Positions 11,163-20,785 of a DNA stretch of 42,500 nucleotides are shown piece after piece; positions within the stretch are counted from its first letter, which is position 1, and each line of letters begins with the position of its first letter. The stretch covers positions 1-42,500 of the forward strand of contig MCFG01000253.1 in the NCBI GenBank assembly GCA_002104895.1, in the 5' to 3' direction. The notes under the pieces were generated by a model. That model ran no database searches, was not told the DNA's origin, and saw only the letters and a program-made list of their open reading frames with translations. The position numbers and the translations under genes were made by a program. Origin of the DNA: Anaeromyces robustus (Eukaryota > Neocallimastigomycota > Neocallimastigomycetes > Neocallimastigales > Neocallimastigaceae).

Positions 11163-11252
11163 AAAAATGGAAAATTGATATATTGATTTTGGGAGACATT
11201 GACAATGAATTATTGTCTCCCAAAATCAATATATCAATATTCCATTTTTATT
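11163..11252. repeat. Long inverted repeat (hairpin) of copy D
   Basis: The left arm (about 11163-11198) and right arm (about 11214-11252) pair over about 33 bp with one mismatch, ending in GGGAGACA/TGTCTCCC, around a 15-nt spacer. The stem is extended outwards by A-rich and T-rich tracts. Confidence 0.9.
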
Positions 11253-11743
11253 TTTTTTTTTTTTATTATTATTTTTTTACAAATGTATAATGCCCCATCA
11301 AGGAAAAGCTTTACGTAGCAAATAATATATACTATATATATATCTATCGTTATAATTTTCAGGTCTGAATCAATAGAAATATTCAGTGATTTATCTTCAA
11401 TAATTAAGGCAAAATTTTCAAATTTCAAGAATAAATAATCAACGTATGTTTAGTCTTTTTTTTTTTTTTTTTTAAAGCACACAATTTGTACATCATCTTA
11501 ATTGAGTTTAAATATTAATATACATGAGTCCTAAAAAAAAACACAAAATATAAAAAATAAAAAAAGATACTAATAGTAAAAAACCAGATTAAACATTATT
11601 AAAATAATAATGAATAATACTGAAAGATATAAAGTAGTATAAGTAATATATAAAAACAATAAATTCATATTAACCCTTAATTCTACTTAGAAAATTAAAG
11701 TAAAATTGATCTATTCTATTCCACTTGGGTCGGTAATATAGGA

Positions 11744-12062
11744 TCAACATTTTATCCTACTAGGATGTCCTACTGTGCTTATCAATATTGATATTCCTGG
11801 AGAGGTTAGTTTTGAATTTATTGAACAATAAAAAATGTACAGAAATAAGGTAAAGTAGAATTATAGGTTAATCTTTCCTATGGATTAGAAGGATTTATAT
11901 TGATTATTTTCACTTTAGTATTCATTAAAATTATACATTATAAAAAAATTGACAGTGAGTGATATCATGTCTATTATTTATTTGTTTTGTAGACAACAGG
12001 CATGATATCATTCAATAGAGCTATAAATCGCAACAAGAATGAAGATTTTGTATATGTACCAG
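11744..12062 (+). pseudogene. Protein-like segments in repeat copy D
   Basis: Three plus-strand pieces look coding. First, a 28-codon frame reading LLGCPTVLINIDIPGEVS and ending FEFIEQ-stop at about 11832. Second, a hydrophobic segment, GLEGFILIIFTLVFIKII, followed by basic HYKKID (about 11880-11950). Third, after a possible intron (donor GTGAGT at about 11955, acceptor TTTTGTAG at about 11994), a segment with NRNKNEDFVYVPES, followed by another GT. The middle piece looks like a membrane helix with a cytosolic basic end. A decayed gene for a membrane protein is the simplest reading; the family is not recognised. The same pieces recur in copy E. Confidence 0.35.
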
Positions 12063-12334
12063 AATCAGTATGACATTTATATAAACATTTCCATTCCTTT
12101 ATGCGGAGAATTATTAATTATTTTATTAATATTGTGTTCTCTTCCACCAATTAAAAAAAAATAAATATGGGACATAGGTTTAAATAAATTGTAATTCTAT
12201 CTTGTGTTCAAAGGCTTTTACAATTAAAATGTGAAAAATTTTTGTGTTTTTTTTTTTTTTATTACAAGGGAAAAAAGATTTTATAATATTTTTTTAGACT
12301 AAGGGAAGAGAATACACTTCCATGTTTTTTATTA

Positions 12335-12495
12335 TTAATAAATTTTCTTCCTTTTCAAGGCCGTGTTGTTAAAATTACTACTGTTAATAGTCTCTGTTCC
12401 ATCAGAGTAAATCCAATTAACTATCTTCTTTAAGTTTAAGCATCTAACAATAGGGAGAATATGTTCAAACTTATTGAGATTTTCTAATTTATATT
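12335..12495 (-). pseudogene. Gene remnant, unidentified
   Basis: A minus-strand open segment of about 52 codons ends in TAA at 12335-12337. It has an ordinary composition (LNKFEHILPIVRCLNLKKI, then VNWIYSDGTETI, ending NTALKRKKIY). It sits right at the end of repeat copy D. There is no start codon and no recognised domain. It may be the last exon of a gene broken by the repeat. Confidence 0.3.
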
Positions 12496-12579
12496 AATAA
12501 TAAAATTTCTAATTTTTTTTATTTATTCATTGTTTGTATAAAAGAAATTATTATTATTGTATATATAATCCAAATATTT

Positions 12580-12622
<43 letters not shown>

Positions 12623-13100
12623 TTATTTATTTATTTATTTATATTTAGATTAAAGGAAGACAATACACTTCCATGTTTTTTTATTTTAAATAAATATTAA
12701 TTTAATACATAAAGTAAAATAAATTAAAAGTAAATTCTACATAAAAATCTATTTATTTATTTAATTATTTAATTATTTATATATTTATTTTTTACTCTAA
12801 ACATGTTAATTCTTTACTCTCCATTGATTATTATTTATATATTTTGATTTTTTTTCTCTGTTGATTATTATTATTATTATTATTTTCTTTACTTTCTATT
12901 TATTATTATTTTTATTTTTTTTACTCTCTATTTATTATTATTTTTGTTCTTTTTTTAATTTTATTTTATTTTTTTTTTTTTTTAGTTTTTATTTTTTAAT
13001 TTTTATTTTTTTTTTTTGTTATTTATTTATTTTTTATTGATTATTATTTTTTTTATTTTTTTATTTTGTATACTTGTAAATGTAATTAAAATTTTAATAC
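12496..13100. other. Intergenic, simple sequence
   Basis: A TTTA array (about 12577-12640), a second copy of the repeat-end block (ACAATACACTTCCATGTTTT at about 12660), and T-rich low-complexity sequence with TTATTATTATT and TTTACTCTCTATTTATT units. No coding frame. Confidence 0.6.
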
Positions 13101-14940
13101 TTAATTACATTTACCAAATTTACTTTGACAACCATTACCACAATATTCACTAGATGTACCACAGTAACCATGCTTAGAACAACATTGGCCGGTATGACAA
13201 CTTAATCCATTGTTTTTTCCACATTGACCATCTTTTGTAGTTCCAATAGATGAAGTATAGGTAGCTCCACTAGATGTAGTAGTTTTTTTAGTAGATGTAC
13301 CAGTTCCACATTTACCAAATTTACTTTGACAGCCATTACCACAATATTCACTAGATGTACCACAATAACCATGTTTAGAACAACATTGGCCGGTATGACA
13401 ACTTAATCCATTGTTTTTTCCACATTGACCATCTTTTGTAGTTCCAATAGATGAAGTATAGGTAGCTCCACTAGATGTAGTAGTTCCTTTAATAGATGTA
13501 GCAGTTCCACATATACCATATCTAGGTTGACATCCGACACCACAATGATCATTAGATCTACCACAATATCCATACTTACTACAACATTCATTACTTATAC
13601 ATGATATATTATTATATGAAGGACCACATTGACCACTACTATAAAATTGATTAGATTTGTAAATGTAACGTGCAATTGCATTATCAGCAAAATCTACAAT
13701 TATCCATCCATGTTGTTTGTTAGTCTGTAACATATTTCCATCAATCAATTTTTTTTTAAACTATTTGCTACTAATTTTAAAGTTCCTACTGTTGTACTCA
13801 TAAAGTTAATATCAAGAGTATTTTCAATACGACTATCTCCTTGATTATATGATTTATTTTGTTCATTTATAATTCTTATTATAGCTTCCCATTTTTCATT
13901 TTCAGCTAATTCATAAGCATCTTGAATACAACATCTATAATTATTATCAAATGCACATTTGAAGGAAGGATTACTACTACATAATCTTATTTCTTTTGAA
14001 CGATTACCAGGAAAGGTTAAATACATACCATTATAATCTGTTTCACGAGTAGCAACAACAATTTTACCTCTTACCTCATTAAGTTTAGGCATTCTTTTTT
14101 CAGTAAAATAATAATTTTTATTACTGGTAAGATTATTAACTATTTTTTGTCTATCACTATTTAAACAATTTCCAGAATCTATTCCAATTTGATGAGCGTC
14201 AAAGAATGGAATTCCTTTACAGTTAGACTCGTTTTTTAAATGAATAATAATTGTTTCAGTAACGTGAGTATTTAAAAAGTTTCTACAATCATTTAATACT
14301 TGTTTTAAAGTAAGATTTTCTCCTTTATCATTTTTTCCATTAGCTAAACTTTCACCATATAAATCACCATGTACAATAATTACGTCATCGTCATCATCAT
14401 CTCCAAGTCTTATATCTAAATATCTAATTCCGCTTTCTAATTGTTTCATAATACTTAAGTCTTGAGTTCTGGCATAAGCAACTTTAATTTCATTACCAAT
14501 CCATCCATAATCATCTCTTATGTTATACGTTCCAGAATCATGAGTACCTGGAATATTAATTTGATTAAGTTTCCAATTTCCATTAATAAAATTCATCCAA
14601 TTGCTATCAGCATTAGTCCATCCTAATATAATATTTTTAAGAAAAATAATATATTGATTCATTATTAATATGTAATATTATATATAATATTAATTATAAA
14701 ATATAATTAATATATTTAAAATAATAGTTATTATTATATAAAAAAATATATATAAATTGATTTTATAATAATAATATTTTATAAATATAATATATATATA
14801 TTATTTACATATAATAATATTATTATATATGTAAATGTTATATATATTATATATCTTGAATCATTACCAGCAGCAGAAGAAGATCCAAATTGAGATACTG
14901 TAGCCAATAAAGTTAAAAGAAATCTTGTATTGAAATGCAT
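13101..14940 (-). CDS. Secreted PI-PLC X-domain enzyme with three CBM18 modules, apparent frameshift
   Basis: Exon 1 (14940-14868) encodes a signal peptide, MHFNTRFLLTLLATVSQFGS. A GT-AG intron (donor GTAATG) joins it in phase to exon 2, which starts at 14622. The catalytic part resembles bacterial-type phosphatidylinositol phospholipase C. It has INIPGTHDSGTY with the first catalytic His, GIRYLDIRLG, IIVHGDLYG with the second His, ETIIIHLKNES, and late GWIIVDFADNAIARY. A Ser/Thr linker region then carries three eight-cysteine chitin-binding (CBM18, hevein-like) modules. The frame breaks inside a run of nine A on the coding strand (13749-13757): the upstream frame stops a few codons later, while the next frame carries the last strand of the enzyme domain and the modules. 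Each side is otherwise intact, so a one-base sequencing or assembly error is as likely as a true mutation. The predicted role is cleavage of PI or GPI lipids near a chitin surface; that is inferred. Confidence 0.82.
13111..13512 (-). repeat. 201-bp tandem duplication of CBM18 plus linker
   Basis: The last two chitin-binding modules and their linkers (TTTSSGATYTSSIGTTKDGQ) are almost identical at DNA level, with a period of 201 bp (67 codons). For example, TTACCAAATTTACTTTGACA occurs at 13111 and 13312. Module 1 (about 13510-13630) has the same cysteine pattern but is diverged. Confidence 0.85.
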
Positions 14941-16301
14941 TTTCAGTACAATTTTTTAAAACTTTTTTTTATTATTATTAAGAAGAGTAAATGTTTTTTA
15001 TTTTATTGAATCATTAAATTTGATTAAATTTCTCTTCTTTTATACTTTTTCAAAAATCCAAAAAAAATTCTTTTCTATATTTAAATGAGCATTTTATTGT
15101 TATGTTAAAATATAAAATAATATATGAAAATTTTAATAAGTATTTTATATTACATTATATTTATAATTATATAGTTTTTAATGTTATTTATTTACTGAAT
15201 AATATATTTTTAAATTCAAGTGTATTATTTCCTGTTATTAGTGGTTATTGTATTAACAATAAAAAGAAAAAGATTTTTAAAAATTTTTATTAAATTATAT
15301 GTTATATTTTATTAATATTTATAATATAGCATAATTTATTAATAGTTAATATACTAATAAATAAAGTTTCAATCTTAAAAAAAAATAATCCTTTATGATA
15401 AACAATATAATTAAAATTTTGTGTAACATTTCATATTTTGACCTTTTTTTTTAAAAAAAAAAATATTAATTAAAACGTAAATTCTTATAAAATTAAAAGA
15501 AAAAATTAGAAAGGATTTATATTTATAATTATTTCATAATAAATAATATTATTTCATAATTATATAAATAATAATTAAATATAAAATTGAATATTTTATC
15601 AATGATTTTAATTTTTAAATTATATAATATTATAAAATAATTAAATTAAGAAAAAAAAAATGACAAAAGAAAAAAAAAGAACGAATAAAATGACAAGAGA
15701 AAAGATAAGAACGAATAAAATGACATAAGAAAATATTATAATTATTCGTAATCATTAATCATATACTATATAAGTAAATTAATATTTCTGTTATAAAAAT
15801 TATCTTTTAAATTTTATTTTCTATTATAAATAATAAAAGTTAAAATATATTTGAAATTTTTTTTAATATTACTTTAGAAATGATTTAAATATAATTCAAA
15901 AGGTATTTTAAGTTTCTGTATAATACCAATTATTTTTTTTCTTTTTTTTTTTTTTTTTTTGTGTTTGGACTTTTTTGTGTTTATTATCATATTGAATTAA
16001 AATCATTCATTTAATTAATTAAATTTTTTTAACACAAAAAAGTATACAAATAATTTTTATTAAATATAATAATAAACAATTTATAAATATAATATATTTA
16101 TAATTAAATAAATTACCTTAATTATAAATAAATTTATTATATTAGCAAAATATTTCATATTTATTATAATATATTATATTATTACAAAATATAGCAAGGT
16201 TAAAAATAGTGAATAATTTCCAAATAAAAATAAATAACTATGTTAATATATCAATAATAGATAAATATAAATAAATAATATAATAAAAATATATAATAGT
16301 T
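14941..16301. other. Intergenic, no gene seen
   Basis: This is the upstream region of the PI-PLC gene. It contains poly-T tracts, a 30-bp minisatellite (15661-15750) and a 63-codon open frame (15102-15293, plus strand) that is judged spurious (almost only Ile, Asn, Tyr, Phe, Lys). Confidence 0.55.
15661..15750 (+). repeat. 30-bp minisatellite, about 3 units
   Basis: Units start at 15661, 15691 and 15721, each beginning TGACA and containing AGAACGAATAAAA before the next. The third unit is diverged. Confidence 0.75.
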
Positions 16302-16550
16302 TTAGCCAAAAGTCAATTCTTTAGCTTTATCTGAGAAAGGATGTAGGACTTTAATAAGAGTATAGGTACTCGTAGTGGGATTACATACAAAACAATATAT
16401 TTTATCTATAAAAATATCTTCTATATTTTTAATAAATAATTTTTTAGTGTTAAATGAATCAATGAAATATACAAAAATATACCAATATTTATTAGAATTT
16501 GAAGTTTCTTTATATTTGATATGAGTTGATTTATATCTGTGGGACTCAAA
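16302..16550 (-). pseudogene. Orphan coding segment, 82 codons, no start
   Basis: The minus strand is open from about 16550 to TAA at 16302-16304. The composition is clearly protein-like: KYKETSNSNKYWYIFVYFID, then IDKIYCFVCNPTTSTYTLIK, ending HPFSDKAKELTFG. There is no methionine. A TGA lies just before, followed by a possible acceptor AG (about 16545). It may be the 3' exon of a gene whose upstream exons were lost or not recognised. The regular composition and absence of stops suggest recent or current coding. The family is unknown. Confidence 0.4.
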
Positions 16551-17955
16551 TCATTGTAATGTATTATAAAAAATTTTTTTCTTTATTTGTTAAATAATAA
16601 AAATAAGAAATCCAACAACTTTCCCACTACTGATCAAGATATTCAATCTCTTGATATACTTTTTTTTTGTACAAAGTAGTCTTCCTTTTTTTTTTATAAT
16701 AAATTATATAATAAAATATTTAAATACATATACCATATTAACGTATTTTCCACAGAATAGTATAAATATCTTCAGATTTTACGGTTTATTAAAAGTATTT
16801 ATTTCATTAACAAACACTTATATTAATAATACTACAAGATGTAGAAAAATAAATTTAAAAAATTTTTTTAATTTTCTGTATATGAAAGTAACTATTTCTT
16901 AATAGTTGCAATTATTTTTTGTTGTTCTATATAAGTAATCATATAAAAATTTAAATTACATCTACTTATTTAGTAAATGAATTTAATTTACTTATAATAG
17001 TATTCATTAAATCATAGAAAATAAAATAGTAAAATTTATATAAATTTCCAACAAATATATAGAAGTAACTACTTTAATACTTTTGACAACGTTCTAATGC
17101 ATTATAGTATTATTCTAAAAATTTACATTTAAATTTAAAAGTTAATATCTTTGAAAAAACTAATAATGTTTATTTTAAATTTTTAATATATACAAAACCT
17201 AATCAGTTATTAAAATTTTTTAAAATTATATAAATAAATAAATATAATATTAATAAATATTTAAAACTTTCAAATACGTTACAAATGTAATAAATGTAAA
17301 TACTATAATATTGTATAATTAAATATTATATTTTACTTAATTATTTATTATTTAATAGTTATTAATACATTTTAGATTTAGCAAATAAAATCCTTTAATA
17401 ATAATAAATAATAATAACAATAATAATAATAATATTAAAAAATATCTTTAAAACTATTTAATGAACTTGACTATCTTTGAGAAATATTTATTAACACTTG
17501 AAAATTATTAACCTACATTATCATTTTATTATATAAATTATTTTCAAAAAAAAAAAAAATATTGATTGATTTTTCTTTTCATAAAAAATTATTGTTTGAT
17601 TTATCTTTTTATAAAATAAATAATAAAAAAAAAAAAAAAACTAAATATCATTCAGTGAAATAGTTTTAAATTTGTTTATTTTTTATTATCATTATTAATC
17701 CAACAAGTTTAACAATAAAGATTAAATTTAAAAATAATTGAATATAATTCAATATATAATTTATTAACTCTTTTAACATTTTTATAAATTTCCTAACTTG
17801 TATTATAATTGGCATATTTACTTTTATTTATTGCATCGTTTACTACTTCTAGGTTAGATATTAATTAAAGTTAGTCACTTGGATTATTTAATTCTGGTGA
17901 ACATCACTTATAATCATATTATTATTGGTATCACGTTGTATATCAATTTTTTTTT
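16551..17955. other. Intergenic, no gene seen
   Basis: AT-rich sequence with short T and A runs. An 83-codon open frame at 16651-16902 (plus) is hydrophobic and Phe/Ile/Asn-rich and is not accepted as a gene. Nothing else stands out. Confidence 0.5.
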
Positions 17956-18185
17956 TTAAATACGGAAATCTCTAAAATCCTCGTAATATTCACATCCTGT
18001 TTTATTTATAATATATTCATTATTTTCATATTTAGAAAATTCAAAGGTAAAAAATTTTATATGATCTCCTTGAAGATCGTTAATTATTCTGCAAGCCCAT
18101 ATTGTAACTTCTAATCATAATTTAGGAGTAACTTCATAGGAATACCAATCGTTATCACCAAGGTTGATTACCAATACTTTGAGAC
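17956..18185 (-). pseudogene. Gene remnant with one in-frame TGA
   Basis: The minus strand encodes a protein-like segment: LKVLVINLGDNDWYSYEVTP, then after one in-frame TGA, LEVTIWACRIINDLQGDHIK, then FFTFEFSKYENNEY and CEYYEDFRDFRI before TAA at 17956-17958. Apart from the TGA the frame is clean for about 75 codons. It has no start codon or recognised domain. The INLGDNDW stretch loosely recalls SGNH-type hydrolases, but the rest does not support that. It is probably a decaying C-terminal exon. Confidence 0.4.
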
Positions 18186-19002
18186 ATTTATTAATTGTTT
18201 AATTTATTAATTATTTTCTAATCTATTTACAACTTCTATTGATTGTCTTATTGATTATTTTACTGATTTCTTATTAATTTTATATTAGTTGATTTATTTA
18301 CCAATATCAACTGGCTTATTCGCTTTTGAAAATTTATTATACTACTCATTTGATTATTTAAAAAATTATTATAATAATAATACATATATAATGAAACTTG
18401 AAGCTTGCATTTTTTTTCTATTATTATTATTATTATAATATATAATATTAATACAGAAAATATAAGATGATTTTACATTTATTATTATATAAAGTTCTTA
18501 ATATTGACTAATAAATTAATAAATTAGTAATAATGAATAATGTTTATTTTATTTTATTTTTTTTTGTATACAATAAAAATTTTTTAAAATTAAATAGCCT
18601 GTTACTACATTATTATCACCTTATTCAATATTAATTAATTTTATTTTTATTTATTTATTTATTTATTTATTATTATAATTTTTTTAAAAAAATGTAAAGT
18701 TTACTAATTTTTTTTTTTTTTTTTTTTTTTATTTGACTAGGATTAATCTTTATTTAAAAAAGAATAAATTTAAATTTAGCATACATTTGATATGTCATAT
18801 AGATTACATAAAAGCAAAGAATAAATAATACATGAAAGATAAATTAAATAAAAGTAAAAACAAAAAAAGAAAAAGATACAAAAAAAAAATATTTACAAAT
18901 TCTTATAATAATGGTGATAATAAGAAAATACGATAGATTCATAATCAGGGTACAAAAGACTCTGATAGAACTTTACCCATTTGATAAAAAAAAAAAAAAA
19001 AT

Positions 19003-19089
19003 AAAAATTGAATATTGAATATTGATATTGGGGGACATTGACGATGAACTATTGTCTCCCAAAATCAATATATCAATATTCCATTTTTA
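19003..19089. repeat. Long inverted repeat (hairpin) of copy E
   Basis: The left arm ends in GGGGGACA (19029-19036) and the right arm begins TGTCTCCC (19053-19060). The outer stems are ATATTGATA-rich and less perfect than in copy D, with several mismatches in the left arm. An outer ATTTGA/TCAAAT pair flanks the A and T tracts. Confidence 0.8.
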
Positions 19090-19589
19090 TTTTTTTTTAT
19101 TTTATTTTATTTTATTTTATTTTTTTTTTTTTTCAAATGCATAATGCCCCATCAAGGAAAAGCTTTACGCATCAAATAATATATAATATATATATCTATC
19201 GTTATAATCGTCAGGTCTGAATCCATAGAACGATTAATCTTCAATAATTATTGCAAAATTTTCAAATTTCAAGAATAAATCATCAGTGTAGGTTTAATTT
19301 TTTTTTTTTTTTTTTTTTTTTAAAGCACACAATTTGTACATCATCATAATTGAGTTTAAATATTAATATAAATGAGTCCTAAAAAAAAACACAAAATATA
19401 AAAAATAAAAAAAAATGATACTAATAGGAAAAAAACCAGATTAAACATTATTAAGAGAATAATGAATAATATTGAAGGATATATAGTAGTATAAGTAATA
19501 CATAAAAACAATAAATTCATATTAACCCTTAATTCTACATAGAAAAATAATGTAAAATTGATCTATTCTATTCCACTTGGGTCGGTAAT

Positions 19590-19925
19590 ATAGGATCAGC
19601 ATTTTATCCTACTAGGCTGTCCTACTGTGCTTATCAATATTGATATTCCTGGAGAGGTTAGTTTTGAATTTATTGAACAATAAAAAATGTACAGAAATAA
19701 GGTAAAGTAGATTTATAGGTTAATCTTTCTTATGGATTAGAAGGATATATATTGTCTATTTTCACTTTTAGTATTCATTAAGATTATACATTATAAAAAA
19801 CTTGACAGTAAGTGATATCATACCTATTATCTTTTATTTTGTAAACAACAGGCATGATATCATTCAATAGAACTGCAGATCGCAACAAAAATGAAGATTT
19901 TGTGTATGTACCAGAATCAGTATGT
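19590..19925 (+). pseudogene. Protein-like segments in repeat copy E
   Basis: The 28-codon frame LLGCPTVLINIDIPGEVS... is kept; it differs from copy D only by two synonymous changes. The membrane-helix segment is broken by an inserted T. The NKNEDFVYVPES segment is kept. The acceptor TTTTGTAG of copy D is TTTTGTAA here, so the proposed intron could not be spliced in the same way. Confidence 0.35.
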
Positions 19926-20101
19926 CATTTTTATAAACATTTCCATTCCTTTTTATATGGATAATTATCAATTATTTTTATTAATACTAGGTTCTCCTTC
20001 CAGCAATTAAAAAAAATAAATATCAGACGTAGGTTTAAGTTAATTGTAATTCTATCTTGTGTTCAAAGGCTATTACAAATAAAATGAAGAAAAATTTTTG
20101 T

Positions 20102-20132
<31 letters not shown>

Positions 20133-20300
20133 CATTACAACAAGGGAAAAAAGATTTTTTAATATTTTTTTAGACTAAAAGAAAAGAATACACTTCCATG
20201 TTTTTTATTTATTATAAATAGTTATTAATACATTTAGATTTAGTACATAAATAAAAAATAGATTAAAATGAAAAAAAAAAAAATATATTATCTAAAAAAT

Positions 20301-20653
20301 CTATAACATAAATTTAATATAAAGAAAAATATAATAAATTTCTGAAATAATTATAATTTCAGTGTAGGGTACTATTTGGACCTCTCTAAATGGTAAAATT
20401 ATATAAAACAAAAAAGTAACATCTGAATTAAAGAAAGTGTGGTGTCCAATAAACTCTCCCTTAAGTAAGATGAGGGTATTCATAACCCAACATAATAATA
20501 TGTTTAGAATCACAAAATTTATATTTATCATAGTTTTTTAGCAAGATCATTCCAGTACCAATAAGTAATGATTTTTTTGCTATTGAAAGAGTCGATACAC
20601 CAAAACATACCAGTATTATATCATTCATTAGAGCTGCAAATTGCAACAAGAAT
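20301..20653 (-). pseudogene. Membrane-protein-like remnant with a frameshift
   Basis: Two overlapping minus-strand frames look like one gene with a frame change near 20465-20480. The upstream part contains LQFAALMNDIILVCFGVS and ends in HIIMLGYEYPHLT-stop. The downstream part continues in the next frame with LKGEFIGHHTFFNSDVTF, then hydrophobic LFYIILPF and IVPYTEIIIISEIYYIF. It is rich in hydrophobic segments and has no signal peptide or known domain. Its first 40 bases overlap (antisense) a block shared with repeat copies D and E. Confidence 0.35.
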
Positions 20654-20785
20654 GAAGATTTTGTGTATGTACCAGAATCAGTATGACATCTATATAAACA
20701 TTTTCATTCCTTTTTTATATGGATAATTATCAATTATTTTTATTAATACTAGGTTCTCTTCCACCAATTAAAAAAAATATAAATT
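20600..20785 (+). repeat. Dispersed repeat fragment F
   Basis: It shares with copies D and E the block from ATATCATTCA through AACAAGAATGAAGATTTTGT and GTACCAGAATCAGTATGACA to GGTTCTCTTCCACCAATT. The rest of the element is absent. Confidence 0.7.

Larger units (their letters stand above)
10200..12330 (+). repeat. Dispersed repeat copy D, longest (about 2.1 kb)
   Basis: It carries all shared blocks: GAAATTTGTACC/AATACAGAAAATATAAGATG, ACTAGGATTAATCTTTATTT, GAAGTTTAAACTTCTAAC, CATTTGAATGCATGG, AAAAGACTCTGATAGAAC, the hairpin (about 11163-11252) and GCCCCATCAAGGAAAAGC. It then has a segment absent from copy A (about 11455-12180) that includes protein-like pieces. It ends with TCTATCTTGTGTTCAAAGGC and ACAAGGGAAAAAAGATTTTA. 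Copy E is its closest relative. No transposase, reverse transcriptase or clear terminal repeat was found. It may be a non-autonomous mobile element or a duplicated genomic segment. Confidence 0.75.
18385..20190 (+). repeat. Dispersed repeat copy E (about 1.8 kb)
   Basis: Same order as copy D: ACTTGAAGCTTGCATTTTTT, AATACAGAAAATATAAGATG, ACTAGGATTAATCTTTATTT, a deletion of the GAAGTTTAAACTTC block, then AAAAGACTCTGATAGAAC, the hairpin (19003-19089), GCCCCATCAAGGAAAAGC, the protein-like segment (about 19320-20000), TCTATCTTGTGTTCAAAGGC and ACAAGGGAAAAAAGATTTTT. It ends with AAGAATACACTTCCATGTTT, a block also seen at about 12310 and 12660. Orientation is the same as copies A to D. Confidence 0.75.

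Noticed and set aside
15102-16902. Open frames at 15102-15293 and 16651-16902
   Set aside because: Composition is that of random A/T-rich sequence, with no motif, signal peptide or repeat support.
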